Assembly: GCF_007923265.1 (NCBI RefSeq)
Contig: NZ_VOJA01000004.1
Location: 274,584-338,583 of the forward strand
Direction: 5' to 3'
From: Francisella salimarina
GTDB taxonomy: Bacteria > Pseudomonadota > Gammaproteobacteria > Francisellales > Francisellaceae
Length of the DNA stretch: 64,000 bases
The notes beneath the pieces are model-generated. The model searched no databases. It saw only the letters and a program-made list of their open reading frames with translations, and was not told where the DNA came from. The translations under genes were made by a program, and so were the position numbers. Below, piece by piece: positions 9,428 to 19,539 of the stretch (position 1 is the stretch's first letter; each line of letters begins with the position of its first letter).

Positions 9428-10120
9428 ATGTTGAATCAACTTGCTGAAAATATCTGGGTTGTAGATGGTGGAGCCGTTCCTTTTTTTGGTCTTCCGTATA
9501 CGACAAGAATGACGATTATAAGGCTTGAGAATGATGATTTATTTATTCACTCACCAATTAAGCTAAATAACGAGCTAATGCAAGAAGTATCAAAGCTTGG
9601 TAATATTAAGTATCTAATCTCTCCAAATAAAATTCATCATCTATTTTTACAAGATTGGTTAGAGCTTTATCCTAATGCCGAAGTATATGCTTCACCAGGC
9701 CTTAGAGAAAAAAGAAAAGATATTAATTTTACTGCTGATCTAAAAGATTTTCCTAAAGCTCAATGGCAGAATGAAATTGATCAGCTAATATTTAAAGGTA
9801 GTAGGGTAATGCAAGAGGTTGTGTTTTTTCATAAACCTTCTAAAACACTAATTCTTACAGATCTTATAGAAAATTTTGATGAGAATTATTTCTCAGGATT
9901 TAAAGGCATGATAGCTAAGTTATCAGGTATAGTTGCCCCAAATGGTAAAACTCCTATAGATTGGCGAATGTCATTCTTTTTTGGTAAAAAACAGGCTCGA
10001 GAGTGTTTTGAGAGAATCTTGGCTTGGCAACCTGAGAGAATAATTATTGCTCATGGTAAAAATATTGAAACAAATGCTGTAGACTTTCTTAAAAAATCAT
10101 TTAAATGGCTAGGGAAGTAA
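9428..10120 (+). CDS. DUF4336 family protein (metallo-beta-lactamase-like fold)
   Basis: 230 residues. The opening (MLNQLAENIWVVDGG), the LFIHSPIKL and YLISPNKIHHLF segments and the late ILTDLIENF/IIIAHGKNI strands match my recollection of the DUF4336 family, which resembles metallo-beta-lactamases but lacks the full HxHxDH metal site; here only HH (about 72-73) and a late His remain. Function is unknown in the family. Genes on both sides are 4 bases away, so it is co-transcribed with the small membrane protein and the Nudix hydrolase. Confidence 0.7.
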   Translation: MLNQLAENIWVVDGGAVPFFGLPYTTRMTIIRLENDDLFIHSPIKLNNELMQEVSKLGNIKYLISPNKIHHLFLQDWLELYPNAEVYASPGLREKRKDINFTADLKDFPKAQWQNEIDQLIFKGSRVMQEVVFFHKPSKTLILTDLIENFDENYFSGFKGMIAKLSGIVAPNGKTPIDWRMSFFFGKKQARECFERILAWQPERIIIAHGKNIETNAVDFLKKSFKWLGK

Positions 10121-10124
10121 ATTA

Positions 10125-10511
10125 ATGATTTATGCAGCAGCTTTTGTCGCTATCAAAGATAATAAAATTCTTTTGACTAGAACTAGAGATAATACTATTT
10201 GGTATCAAGCAGGTGGTAAAATTGAGCAAAATGAAACACCTATCCAAACTATTGTAAGAGAGCTAAAAGAAGAGTTAAGTCTGGAGCTTACAACAGATGA
10301 TATGCGCTATTTGGGGAACATAACTACGGATAATCATGATAGAACCACAACGGTATCTTTAGAGTGTTTTACAGCCGATATTAATCAAGAAATTAAGCCG
10401 TGTGCTGAAATTTCTGCAATCAAATGGTTTGACTTTGATGATACTGAGTTCGTTGCACCAGCTGTATTAGAGGTTATTACGAAATACAAAAGTGGTGAAT
10501 GGCAGATATAG
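10125..10511 (+). CDS. Nudix hydrolase
   Basis: 128 residues. The Nudix box is intact: G-x5-E-x7-REL-x-EE (GGKIEQNE...VRELKEEL, about residues 26-48), with Ser where the usual final Gly stands. The two glutamates of RELKEEL bind the metal in this family. Substrate cannot be read from the box; small size and single domain suit a nucleotide-sugar or (d)NTP house-cleaning enzyme. It ends a tight three-gene operon. The 121-base gap after it contains a short AAATACGTATTT palindrome but no clear terminator. Confidence 0.88.
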   Translation: MIYAAAFVAIKDNKILLTRTRDNTIWYQAGGKIEQNETPIQTIVRELKEELSLELTTDDMRYLGNITTDNHDRTTTVSLECFTADINQEIKPCAEISAIKWFDFDDTEFVAPAVLEVITKYKSGEWQI

Positions 10512-10632
10512 ATATTTTAGGTATTCTTTTAGACTTTAAATCATAATTTTTTCAAATACGTATTTAAATGATTAAATAAACTCATAAGCTAGTATAAACT
10601 TGTTTCAAATTGCTAATGAATTATCAAAAAAT

Positions 10633-11763
10633 ATGCAAAGAAAAGAGCTACTAAATGCAGTTAAGAGAATAGTTGTAAAAGTTGGGACTAGTACTCTAAC
10701 TCATCAAACAGGTCTACTAAATATTTATCGAATAGAAAAGCTAATTAGACAGTTATCAGACCTTCATAATCAAGGCTATGAAGTAATACTTGTAACATCA
10801 GGAGCTGTTGGTGCGGGTATGGGTAAGTTAGGGCTGCAACAAAAGCCAAAAACTCTACCAGAGAAGCAAGCTGTAGCTGCAGTAGGGCAAGTGGCTTTGA
10901 CTCATTTATATCAAAAGCTTTTCTCTGAATATGGTAAGAATATTGCTCAGTTGCTTCTGACAAAAGATGATGTTGCTAATAGAGAAAGATACCTAAATGC
11001 ACGAAATGCTTTTTCAGCTTTATTGGCAAAGGGAGTTATCCCAATCGTTAATGAAAATGATGCGGTAGTAGTTGATGAGATTAAGGTTGGTGATAATGAT
11101 ACTTTATCGGCATTAGTTGCGAATTTAATAGATGCTGATTTATTGATTATTCTCTCGGATATTGATGGCCTGTATACAGCAAATCCACGTATAGATAGCT
11201 CAGCAAAACTTTTAAATATTATCCCAGAAATTTCAGATGATATTCGAGCTATGGCTGGTGACGTGGGTTCTAAATTTGGTACAGGAGGCATGGCTACTAA
11301 GATTAAGGCGGCTGAGATTGCTGTGGCTGGTGGTGTTAATATGGTTATTGCCAGCGGAGAAGATCCTAAAATTCTTTTGGAGATAATATTAGGTCATGAT
11401 ATCGGGACATTATTTGCAAAAAATAACAAGAAAGAAATTACAGCTAAAAAGCATTGGATAACATACAGTAGTCATAAACGTGGAGAAATTATAATCGATA
11501 AAGGAGCCGTAACAGCCCTAAAACAAAACAAGAGCCTTTTACCATGTGGAATTATTTCAATTAATGGAGATTTTCAAAAGGGCGCTACGGTTGTTGTTTG
11601 TAGTGAAGATATTCAAGAAATAGCTACTGGATTGGTTAATTATTCATCACGGGATTTAGCAAAAATCAAAGGACATAAAAGTTATGATATTGCTAATATT
11701 TTAGGGCATTGTGATTATAATGAAGTTGTCCATGTTGATAATATGTTTTTAAAGGAGTGTTAG
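10633..11763 (+). CDS. proB: Glutamate 5-kinase
   Basis: 376 residues; phosphorylates glutamate in the first step of proline synthesis. The N-terminal amino-acid-kinase domain starts IVVKVGTSTLT and includes VTSGAVGAG and the conserved VNENDAV and KFGTGGMATKI segments. The C-terminal third is the PUA domain (GEIIIDKGAV...LLPCGI), giving a length close to E. coli ProB (367). Start ATG 10633 is chosen because it lies just before the conserved kinase strand; an in-frame TTG at 10600 is possible and neither has a good Shine-Dalgarno. proA starts on the next base after the stop. Confidence 0.96.
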   Translation: MQRKELLNAVKRIVVKVGTSTLTHQTGLLNIYRIEKLIRQLSDLHNQGYEVILVTSGAVGAGMGKLGLQQKPKTLPEKQAVAAVGQVALTHLYQKLFSEYGKNIAQLLLTKDDVANRERYLNARNAFSALLAKGVIPIVNENDAVVVDEIKVGDNDTLSALVANLIDADLLIILSDIDGLYTANPRIDSSAKLLNIIPEISDDIRAMAGDVGSKFGTGGMATKIKAAEIAVAGGVNMVIASGEDPKILLEIILGHDIGTLFAKNNKKEITAKKHWITYSSHKRGEIIIDKGAVTALKQNKSLLPCGIISINGDFQKGATVVVCSEDIQEIATGLVNYSSRDLAKIKGHKSYDIANILGHCDYNEVVHVDNMFLKEC

Positions 11764-13014
11764 ATGAGCTTGTCTATCGTAGAAATGGGTAAAAATGCTA
11801 AGCAAGCTGCAAAAGAGTTAGCTCAGGCAAATACAGAGCTTAAGAATAATGTGTTACATCAGTTAGAAAAATCATTGTTAGACAATGCTGAGTATATTTT
11901 GCAACAGAATCAAAAAGATCTAGATAATGCTAAAAAAAATAATTTATCAAAAGCATTTGTTGATAGGTTGACACTAACTCCAGCACGAATAGAATCTATG
12001 GCTCAAGGGGTTAGGCAAATTGCTGACTTTGCAGATCCTATAGGCAAGATTGAGAAAGGCTTCAAGCATCCAAAAGGAATGACAATCTCTCAAGTTAGAG
12101 TGCCATTAGGTGTAATCGCAATGATTTTTGAATCACGCCCAAATGTAACTATAGATGCTGGAGCATTAGCATTAAAATCAGGTAATGCTATTATCCTTAG
12201 AGGTGGTTCTGATGCTTTGCATACAAATATTGCTTTGAAAAATATTTTCCAAGAGGTATGTGAAATGCATGGGTTATCAAAAAATATAGTACAGCTAGTC
12301 GAGGATGTTGCTAGAGAGCGTGTAACAGAGTTAGTAACACTAGATAAATATATTGATGTGATAATTCCAAGAGGTGGCAAAAGTCTTAAAAAGGCTATCC
12401 AACAGCAGGCTACTGTTCCAATGATAGAAACAGGGGTGGGGATTTGTCACACTTATATTGATGAGTTCGCGGATTTAGATAAAGCTATAAAGATAGTTAT
12501 AAACGCAAAAACCCAGCGCCCTGGAGTTTGCAATGCCTTAGAAACTCTTTTAGTTCATCAAAATATAGCGGAGAAATTCTTACCTAAGTTAGAAATAGAG
12601 CTTGCTAAATACAACGTTGAACTAAGAGCCAATAATGAGAGTTTAAAATATCTAGAAAATGCTACACTAACGACTACAGAAGATTGGGATGCTGAATATT
12701 TAGATTTAGTACTTTCTATCAAAACAGTGGCAAATATTAATGAAGCTATAGAGCATATTAATACCCATGGTAGTATGCATTCAGAGTGTATAGTTACTGA
12801 AAATTATACAAATACAGAGATTTTCTTAAATGAAGTAGATGCCGCAGCTGTATATGCCAATGCTTCAACTAGATTTACAGATGGTTCTGAATTTGGTTTT
12901 GGCGGCGAGATTGGTATTAGTACGCAGAAGCTTCATGCTAGAGGACCAATGGGTATCAATGAACTTACAACTCTAAAATATATTATTAGAGGAAATGGGC
13001 AGGTTAGGGGATAG
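11764..13014 (+). CDS. proA: Gamma-glutamyl phosphate reductase
   Basis: 416 residues; reduces glutamyl phosphate to glutamate-5-semialdehyde with NADPH. AAGGAG precedes the ATG, within the end of proB, so the two are translationally coupled and likely act as a complex. Visible family motifs are IFESRPNVT, LRGGSDA, IPRGGKSL, the catalytic cysteine in QRPGVCNALE (about residue 257) and the C-terminal GFGGEIGISTQKLHARGPMG. Length equals the usual ProA. The glutamate semialdehyde produced cyclises for ProC, which is not in this window. It converges on lldD with only 2 bases between. Confidence 0.98.
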   Translation: MSLSIVEMGKNAKQAAKELAQANTELKNNVLHQLEKSLLDNAEYILQQNQKDLDNAKKNNLSKAFVDRLTLTPARIESMAQGVRQIADFADPIGKIEKGFKHPKGMTISQVRVPLGVIAMIFESRPNVTIDAGALALKSGNAIILRGGSDALHTNIALKNIFQEVCEMHGLSKNIVQLVEDVARERVTELVTLDKYIDVIIPRGGKSLKKAIQQQATVPMIETGVGICHTYIDEFADLDKAIKIVINAKTQRPGVCNALETLLVHQNIAEKFLPKLEIELAKYNVELRANNESLKYLENATLTTTEDWDAEYLDLVLSIKTVANINEAIEHINTHGSMHSECIVTENYTNTEIFLNEVDAAAVYANASTRFTDGSEFGFGGEIGISTQKLHARGPMGINELTTLKYIIRGNGQVRG

Positions 13015-13016
13015 TC

Positions 13017-14165
13017 TTATTTTACTAGTATAGATTTATCTACATTATTGATATCTGTGAAACCACAAAATGCCATAGTTTTATCCATTTCTTGATGGAA
13101 AATTTCAAGTACTCTGTAAGCACCTTGTTCGCCATAAGCACCAAGACCGTAAACCATTGGTCTACCAATTAGTCCAGCTTTAGCTCCGAGAGCTTTTGCT
13201 TTGAGTAAATCTTGACCGCTACGAATACCACTATCAATTAGAACTTCAAGCTTTGGATCTACTGCGTCAACTATCTCTTCAAGCATAGATATGCTAGAAG
13301 GCGCTCCATCTAATTGGCGACCGCCATGATTTGAGACTACTATTGCATCAGCACCAGTATTTTGCGCCATAACAGCATCTTGTGTATCCATAATTCCCTT
13401 GATAATCATTGGACCATTCCATTGCTTTTGTACCCACTCGACATCATGCCAATTTAGGCTTAAATCAAATTGTTCATTTGTCCATTTACCAAGAGATGCA
13501 AAACCACCTTTATTTTCAGCATGATTTGCAATATTACCAAAGGTTCTATTTTTGGTTTTTAACATATTCAAGCACCAGTATGTTTTAGTACTTAGGTTAA
13601 TTAGATTTTTAAGAGTAGGTTTTGGAGGTACTGTTAAGCCATTTTTTATATCGGCATGGCGGTTACCTAGCATTTGTAGGTCAGCAGTTAGTACTAGGGC
13701 ACTACAACCAGCATGCTTCGCACTTGCTATAAGATTTGCCATAAACTTTCTATCTTTCATCATATACAACTGAAACCAAAAAGGTTTGGTTGTATGCTTA
13801 GCTACTTCTTCTGTAGAGCAGATAGACATTGTTGATAGTGTAAAAGGAATACCAAATTCTTCAGCTGCTTTGGCAGCATGAATCTCGCCATCTGCATGCT
13901 GCATTCCTAGTAGACCAACTGGAGCAAATGCTAAAGGCATACTGTATTCTTGTCCAAGAATTTTGGTTTTTAACGATCGATGTTGGATATCAGTTAGCAC
14001 TTTTTGCCTAAAAAAGTATTTATCAAAATCTTTTTGATTATGCTCTAGCGTTTTTTGTTGCCATGAGCCTGATTCACAGTAATCAACAAACATTTTAGGA
14101 ACTCTACGATGATAAATTTTACGCATATCATCAAGAGATGTGATTTTTAGTAGATTTTTTTTCAT
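13017..14165 (-). CDS. lldD: FMN-dependent L-lactate dehydrogenase
   Basis: 382 residues. Member of the FMN alpha-hydroxy-acid dehydrogenase family that oxidises L-lactate to pyruvate and passes electrons to the respiratory chain at the inner face of the membrane. Seen: the DYCESGSW opening typical of LldD-type enzymes, MPLAFAPVGLLGM, the active-site SNHGGRQLDGAPSS (His near residue 278) and DSGIRSGQDLLKA for FMN phosphate binding. GAGAAAG lies before the ATG. Other 2-hydroxy acids are possible substrates, but L-lactate fits the motif set best. Confidence 0.9.
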   Translation of the reverse strand: MKKNLLKITSLDDMRKIYHRRVPKMFVDYCESGSWQQKTLEHNQKDFDKYFFRQKVLTDIQHRSLKTKILGQEYSMPLAFAPVGLLGMQHADGEIHAAKAAEEFGIPFTLSTMSICSTEEVAKHTTKPFWFQLYMMKDRKFMANLIASAKHAGCSALVLTADLQMLGNRHADIKNGLTVPPKPTLKNLINLSTKTYWCLNMLKTKNRTFGNIANHAENKGGFASLGKWTNEQFDLSLNWHDVEWVQKQWNGPMIIKGIMDTQDAVMAQNTGADAIVVSNHGGRQLDGAPSSISMLEEIVDAVDPKLEVLIDSGIRSGQDLLKAKALGAKAGLIGRPMVYGLGAYGEQGAYRVLEIFHQEMDKTMAFCGFTDINNVDKSILVK

Positions 14166-14223
14166 AAAAGCTTTCTCAACTATAATGATATTTTTATCAA
14201 AACCGTAGTGTTAATGTAATAAG

Positions 14224-14877
14224 CTAAATTTCTGTAAATATTTTATCTTCAGGTAGTCTAGATTTTGGCAATTTAGCATTAAAATCTTCTTCTGAAGCAT
14301 AACCAACAGTTACAACCACGGATGTTTTATAACCTTTTTCTCTTAGATTAAATTCTTCGTCTATTATATTAGCTTCGATACCTTCCATTGGTGTAGCATC
14401 TATTTTCAGGGCGGATAATCCTAATAGAATATTACCAAGGGCAATATAAAGCTGCTTTTCTGTCCAAATCTGTAATTCTTGTGGCTTGTCTTTGTATGCT
14501 AGAGCAAATTTTTTGCGTACATCTCTTTGCATATTTTCAAAATCTGAAGTAGGGAATCTACCATCTTTACGCTCTTGATCAAGAAGTAGCTGTAGATATT
14601 TATCATCGATATCAGTTTTTAGGCAAAATACTATAGCCAAAGCACAGTCTTTAATATTTGTTACATTTTTTGGGTGTATATTTTCAGCAGCTTTTGAAAT
14701 TTTGGCTTTTGCCTTATCAGATGTTGCTAGGATAAAATGCCATGGCTGTGAGTTTACACTTGACGGTGTGAATCTTAGCAAGTCTTTTATTTGTTGGACT
14801 TGTTCAGAGTTTAACTTTTTTGTTGGATCATAAGCTTTTGTAGTGTAGCGAGTTTTGGCATATTCGACGATATTCAT
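14224..14877 (-). CDS. nfsB: Oxygen-insensitive NAD(P)H nitroreductase / dihydropteridine reductase
   Basis: 217 residues from the ATG at 14877, exactly the length of E. coli NfsB; an upstream in-frame start would add eight hydrophobic residues and is rejected. Nearly every NfsB signature aligns by eye: MNIVEYAKTRYTTKAYD, FTPSSVNSQPWHFI for FMN contact, LLDQERKDGRF, NILLGLSALKIDATPMEG and LPKSRLPEDK at the end. It is a dimeric FMN enzyme using NAD(P)H to reduce quinones and nitro compounds. No Shine-Dalgarno is obvious. It lies 58 bases upstream of lldD on the same strand. Confidence 0.93.
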   Translation of the reverse strand: MNIVEYAKTRYTTKAYDPTKKLNSEQVQQIKDLLRFTPSSVNSQPWHFILATSDKAKAKISKAAENIHPKNVTNIKDCALAIVFCLKTDIDDKYLQLLLDQERKDGRFPTSDFENMQRDVRKKFALAYKDKPQELQIWTEKQLYIALGNILLGLSALKIDATPMEGIEANIIDEEFNLREKGYKTSVVVTVGYASEEDFNAKLPKSRLPEDKIFTEI

Positions 14878-14975
14878 AATTAAAAAGTAAAATTTTATCA
14901 AAAGATTAACTCAGTATATTTGATTCAAAAATATACAACAATGTTTTTTGAGTTATAGACTCATCTTAAAGTTAT

Positions 14976-15668
14976 TTAGCAATTAACCCTTACAGGACAT
15001 TTCCAGTTAAAGTTTTCTGGTAGCTTAGTTATTATTTTTGGGAAATCTTTTTTTAGAAATATTATTAGTGAAATTGATCTTAAAGTTTTTATATACATTA
15101 GTAACATAAATATTGAGATCATAGTTTCATAGAAATATCTCATTATTTTTATACTGCCTTTTATTTCAAAGTTTAGATAGATGATTTTATCAAAGACTAT
15201 TAACACTAAAAATGCTAATAGTGTTAAAAGTATAAATGTAATGAAACTAGTTATTACTTTCCTTAGGATTTTTAAACTTGGAGTAATATAAAAAGTATTG
15301 TTTTTATTATCAAAAATAACGGCTTTTAGTTTGTTTAATTTTTTTATTTCTTGAAAAGAAAGATACTCAGTAAGTTTATTTAGTAAGTAAATATCTCTAA
15401 ATCTCGGTGGAGCTATTGCAAATTCACGCTTGAGAAAGTTTTTATGATCTATCTTAAATTGTAAATACAAAGCTGCTCTAGCGATAGGGTCTGTAGTAGA
15501 GTTTATTTTCTCTATTATTTCAGCCATATCTTTTATCTTATGATGACTAAAGACATTTACTTTCTCAGTTTCACCAAATAAAAAATTAAGTGCATAATAG
15601 AGTATTGCTACAGGGATAACTAATAGTAACTTGTAGTTAGGATCAATCAAAAATTCAAATAATTCCAT
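14976..15668 (-). CDS. Hypothetical membrane protein
   Basis: 230 residues, strongly AT-rich and Lys/Ile/Phe-rich. An N-terminal membrane segment (about residues 12-30) is followed by a polar cytoplasmic-looking region of about 90 residues, then a cluster of three likely membrane helices between about 130 and 205 and a short basic tail ending CPVRVNC. I do not recognise a family. It stands alone between nfsB and fumC on the minus strand, so its role cannot be inferred from neighbours. Confidence 0.6.
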   Translation of the reverse strand: MELFEFLIDPNYKLLLVIPVAILYYALNFLFGETEKVNVFSHHKIKDMAEIIEKINSTTDPIARAALYLQFKIDHKNFLKREFAIAPPRFRDIYLLNKLTEYLSFQEIKKLNKLKAVIFDNKNNTFYITPSLKILRKVITSFITFILLTLLAFLVLIVFDKIIYLNFEIKGSIKIMRYFYETMISIFMLLMYIKTLRSISLIIFLKKDFPKIITKLPENFNWKCPVRVNC

Positions 15669-15815
15669 GGTAACTGATATCCATAATTAGCTTATAAGCA
15701 ATATTTAATATTCTTTAGTTACTAAATTCAATAGTGATCTATTATGCTATTTGTTAAGTTTGTTTTTAGTGTTATTGATGTTATCTTAGATTTATCAAGA
15801 TGTTCACTGTGGGTG

Positions 15816-17213
15816 ATGGCTTTGTATAGAATAGAAACTGATAGTATGGGGGAAGTCAAAGTTGATGACAGATATTATTGGGGTGCTCAAACTCAGCGAT
15901 CTATAGAGCATTTCTCTATAGGTAAGGATTTGATGCCTATAGAAGTTATCAAGGCTTTAGCCATTATCAAAAAAGCAGCGGCAAATACCAATAATGAGCT
16001 AGGTATTTTGCCTACAAATAAGCGAGATATCATTGTTACAGTTTCTGATGAGATAATTTCCGGCCAGCTTGATAATCATTTTCCACTACATGTTTGGATG
16101 ACCGGCAGTGGTACGCAATCAAATATGAATGTCAATGAGGTTATTTCAAACAGAGCGATTGAGCTACTGGGTGGCAAAAAGGGTAGTAAATATCCTATTC
16201 ATCCAAATGATGATGTCAACATGTCACAATCATCAAATGATGCCTTTCCAAGTGCGATGTATATTGCTACTGCTTTTGAGATAAATAAACAATTATTACC
16301 AGCTCTCGAATACATGTATGAGGATCTAAAAAGAAAGAGCAACGACTGGCAAGCTATCGCTAAGATTGGCAGAACTCATATGCAAGATGCTGTGCCACTA
16401 ACTCTCGGACAGGAGTTTTCAGGCTATGCGGCGCTACTTGAGAAAAATATTCAAAGAATCAAAGAATCTTTAAAAGATGTATATGAGTTAGCTCTCGGTG
16501 GAACAGCTGTTGGTACTGGATTAAATGCACCTAATGGCTTTGCTGAAATTGTAGCGAAACATATTGCTTCTATTACTGGGCTACCATTTGTTACAGCCAC
16601 AAATAAATTCGAGGTGCAAGGTTCACATGACGCTTTAGTTGCGATTATGGGTCAGCTCAAAACTTTAGCAAATTCACTATTTAAGATTGCTAATGACATT
16701 CGCTTATTAAGCTGTGGCCCTAGAGCGGGGTTTCATGAGTTGTTAATCCCTGAGAATGAGCCTGGATCATCAATTATGCCTGGAAAGGTTAATCCTACAC
16801 AATGTGAAGCTATGGCAATGGTTGCTGCTCAAGTAATGGGTTATGATGTTGCTGTTGGTATCGGTGGTTCTGCAGGATATCTTGAAATGAATGTCTATAA
16901 GCCCTTGATTATTTTTAATATTATTCAATCGATTAAGATTATTTCAGATAGTTGTGTGAACTTTACAAAATATCTTTTAGAAGGAATGATGCCAAATCAT
17001 GACAAAATAGATTCTTATCTCAAAAATTCATTAATGCTTGTTACAGCTCTTAGTCCAGTGATAGGCTATGATAAAGCTTCTAAAATGGCGCATTATGCAG
17101 ATAGTAACAACTTATCGTTAGCTGAGGCAAATAAAGCTCTTGGTTTTTTGTCTGAAGAGGAGTTTAGTCGAGCCGCTGATCCATACAAAATGACAAAAGG
17201 TGGTATTATATAA
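15816..17213 (+). CDS. fumC: Class II fumarate hydratase
   Basis: 465 residues, iron-independent interconversion of fumarate and malate in the TCA cycle. Start ATG 15816 gives [16 protein letters not shown], matching the N-terminus of FumC; the longer reading frame adds 24 hydrophobic residues with no counterpart. Superfamily signature [15 protein letters not shown] is present, with the catalytic serine loop, plus [23 protein letters not shown] and [17 protein letters not shown]. Full-length. The gap to gltX carries a promoter-like repeated element. Confidence 0.97.
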   Translation: MALYRIETDSMGEVKVDDRYYWGAQTQRSIEHFSIGKDLMPIEVIKALAIIKKAAANTNNELGILPTNKRDIIVTVSDEIISGQLDNHFPLHVWMTGSGTQSNMNVNEVISNRAIELLGGKKGSKYPIHPNDDVNMSQSSNDAFPSAMYIATAFEINKQLLPALEYMYEDLKRKSNDWQAIAKIGRTHMQDAVPLTLGQEFSGYAALLEKNIQRIKESLKDVYELALGGTAVGTGLNAPNGFAEIVAKHIASITGLPFVTATNKFEVQGSHDALVAIMGQLKTLANSLFKIANDIRLLSCGPRAGFHELLIPENEPGSSIMPGKVNPTQCEAMAMVAAQVMGYDVAVGIGGSAGYLEMNVYKPLIIFNIIQSIKIISDSCVNFTKYLLEGMMPNHDKIDSYLKNSLMLVTALSPVIGYDKASKMAHYADSNNLSLAEANKALGFLSEEEFSRAADPYKMTKGGII

Positions 17214-17260
17214 TGGATAACTCTTTCCAAAAACAGTATCCTAATTCGATCTGCTAACTC

Positions 17261-17303
17261 TTGCAAGAAACCTATTTCTAGTTTAATCTTTAAGCAATTT
17301 TAT
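17261..17303 (+). promoter_or_regulatory. Promoter-like repeated element, copy 2
   Basis: TTGCAA (17261-17266), 17-base spacer, TAATCT (17284-17289), then the block ending CAATTTTAT, aligned without gaps with 9015-9057. It ends 18 bases before the gltX ATG. The equal -35/-10 spacing in both copies suggests a promoter rather than a mobile repeat. Confidence 0.55.
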
Positions 17304-17321
17304 ATTCAAGGTACTTATTAT

Positions 17322-18731
17322 ATGATCACAACAAGATTTGCACCAAGTCCAACAGGTTTTTTACATGTTGGGGGGGTGCGTACAGCGCTTTTCAGTTGGC
17401 TTTATGCTAAGAATAAAAAAGGTAATTTTATCTTAAGAATCGAAGATACTGATTTAGAAAGGTCTACTCAGGAGGCAGTGGATGCGATTTTAGATGGTAT
17501 GAGCTGGCTTGGGTTAGAAAATGATGGTGAAATTTACTATCAGACAAAGCGTTTTGATAGATATCATGAAGTTATTAAGCAATTGATAATAGAAGGTAAG
17601 GCATATTATTGTAATTGTTCTAAAGAAAGGCTAGAAGAGCTAAGAGAGTACCAACAAGCAAATAATCTTAAAACTGGTTATGATGGTAAATGTCGTGATA
17701 CAAACTATGTGCCAAAAGAGGGCGATAGTTTTGTAGTTAGATTCAAAAATCCTACTGACGGAGTTGTAAGCTGGGATGATGCTGTAAAGGGTAGGATTTC
17801 AATTGCTAATCAAGAGCTTGATGACATGATCATCCAAAGAGCGGATGGTTCGCCTACTTATAATTTTTGTGTGGTTGTTGATGATATGGATATGGGTATT
17901 ACACATATTATTCGTGGAGATGATCATGTTAATAATACTCCTAAACAAATCAACATATACAAAGCCTTAAATGTTAATGTCCCAGTATTTGCACATGTGC
18001 CAATGATTCTTGGCCCAGATGGAGCAAAGTTGTCTAAGCGACATGGCGCAGTTAATGTTATGCAGTACCGTGAAGATGGTTATTTACCTCAGGCTATACT
18101 TAATTATTTAGTTAGACTTGGGTGGTCGCATGGGGATCAAGAGGTTTTTTCTATAGATGAAATGATAGAGTCCTTTAATTTGGAGCACATCAGCGCATCG
18201 CCATCACGTTTTGATTTTGAGAAACTTAAATGGTTAAACAAACACTATATTAAAGAGTCTAACTTTGAAGATATCAGAGATGAAATTGAATACCATTTTG
18301 TCAAAGCTGGTTTGGATATCGCTAACGGCCCTGAGCTTCAAGATCTAGTAGCTGTTATGGCAGAAAAAGTTGACACTCTAGTAGAGCTTACAGAAAAATC
18401 AAGCTACTTTTATAGTGATGATATTACCTATGATGAAAAAGCTGTTAAAAAGCATATTAAAGCGACAACAGGTGATATATTTATTAAGCTTATAGAAAAT
18501 TTTGAAGCTTTGGAAACTCAGCAATGGCAAGATCCAGATACTTTGCATAACGTAGTTGCATCAACAGCAGAGCAGTGTGAAGTTGGTATGGGTAAAGTTG
18601 GTATGCCATTACGTATTGCTGTTACAGGATCGGGGCAATCACCTGATATTGGTATTACTCTTAAGCTTTTGGGTAAAGAAAAAGTATTGTCCAGACTGCA
18701 AAAAGCAATCAAAGAGCTTTGTGAATTATAA
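17322..18731 (+). CDS. gltX: Glutamyl-tRNA synthetase
   Basis: 469 residues, full length. Class I synthetase charging tRNA-Glu; Glu-tRNA also feeds C5-pathway heme synthesis. HIGH-type motif in [13 protein letters not shown] (residues 6-18) and KMSKS-type loop KLSKRHGA (about 236). [12 protein letters not shown] and the IRGDDH segment are typical of bacterial GluRS. The insertion pattern is of the discriminating GltX, not a GluQ-like protein, as the anticodon-binding C-terminal domain is present. AAGG lies 10 bases before the ATG. A cognate tRNA-Glu gene lies about 3.6 kb downstream. Confidence 0.97.
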   Translation: MITTRFAPSPTGFLHVGGVRTALFSWLYAKNKKGNFILRIEDTDLERSTQEAVDAILDGMSWLGLENDGEIYYQTKRFDRYHEVIKQLIIEGKAYYCNCSKERLEELREYQQANNLKTGYDGKCRDTNYVPKEGDSFVVRFKNPTDGVVSWDDAVKGRISIANQELDDMIIQRADGSPTYNFCVVVDDMDMGITHIIRGDDHVNNTPKQINIYKALNVNVPVFAHVPMILGPDGAKLSKRHGAVNVMQYREDGYLPQAILNYLVRLGWSHGDQEVFSIDEMIESFNLEHISASPSRFDFEKLKWLNKHYIKESNFEDIRDEIEYHFVKAGLDIANGPELQDLVAVMAEKVDTLVELTEKSSYFYSDDITYDEKAVKKHIKATTGDIFIKLIENFEALETQQWQDPDTLHNVVASTAEQCEVGMGKVGMPLRIAVTGSGQSPDIGITLKLLGKEKVLSRLQKAIKELCEL

Positions 18732-18842
18732 GTTTATATTTTCTACCTTCTTCATTTTTTATAAAATCTAAAAGTTAATATCTAGATATCTGTATATAAA
18801 ACATTTAGTATTTAAGTTTAGTACTTAACTTTTGGTTTTGTT

Positions 18843-19499
18843 TTGACTTATTCAATTATTGCTAAAAAAGGTAAACAGTACGGCGTAGGGACTATTACAG
18901 CATCTGTTGCTGTAGGAGGCTTTGTTCATCACGCTTTACCAAATCAGATAGTTTCAGCTACACAGGGGTATTATACCAACCATCTTTACCACTATTGGGC
19001 AGAAGAGTTACTAAAAGACCAAAACTCAACACAAGTTCTTAATAGAATTATTGAAAAAGATCTTAATTCAAATTATCGCCAATTTATTCTCATGGATAAG
19101 CAGGGTAATACAGCTGGTTGGACAGGTGAGTTTAACGATTCATTCTGTGGACATATCCTTAAGAAGAATTTAGCTGTTGCAGGGAATCGTCTAGTTGGTA
19201 AGCGGGTTTTAGATAATATGATTTCTGCGTATGAGAACTCAAAAAGTGATGATTTTGTTGAACAAATTATAGATTCGCTAGAGGCAGGATTGTTAGCTGG
19301 TGGAGATAAACAAGGAGCTGTTTCGATAGCTGTAAGAGTTGTTAGTGAAGACTTACCACCTTGTGACCTAAGGGTCGATTATTCTGAAAATGGAGTTATA
19401 ACAGATATTCGAAAACTATATTCATACTATGCTGCGAACAATTATCAAGAATTTATAAAATCCATACCAACTATAAATAATCCACATAAAGCTGGATAG
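18843..19499 (+). CDS. DUF1028 family protein (Ntn-hydrolase-like)
   Basis: 218 residues starting at TTG; the resulting MTYSIIAKKGKQYGVGTITASVAVG matches the usual DUF1028 opening (T-[FY]-S-I-V/I-A...GVA), which decides the start although no Shine-Dalgarno is visible. DUF1028 proteins resemble Ntn-hydrolases and have no settled activity. The next two genes encode an N-carbamoyl-amidohydrolase-type enzyme and a YfcC-type carrier on the same strand with gaps of 40 and 11 bases, so a shared nitrogen-compound catabolic role is plausible. The 111-base gap before it holds a weak TTAAGT/ACTTAA inverted repeat only. Confidence 0.8.
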   Translation: MTYSIIAKKGKQYGVGTITASVAVGGFVHHALPNQIVSATQGYYTNHLYHYWAEELLKDQNSTQVLNRIIEKDLNSNYRQFILMDKQGNTAGWTGEFNDSFCGHILKKNLAVAGNRLVGKRVLDNMISAYENSKSDDFVEQIIDSLEAGLLAGGDKQGAVSIAVRVVSEDLPPCDLRVDYSENGVITDIRKLYSYYAANNYQEFIKSIPTINNPHKAG

Positions 19500-19539
19500 A
19501 AGATATTTTTTAATAAGAAAAACTATAAGAGAGATAAAT

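Noticed and set aside
10555-10566. AAATACGTATTT palindrome before proB as a regulator site
   Set aside because: Single short AT-rich palindrome with no supporting copy or promoter.
15687-15699. GCTTATAAGC palindrome upstream of fumC as an operator
   Set aside because: A 10-base AT-rich palindrome is expected by chance in sequence this AT-rich, and no second site is seen.
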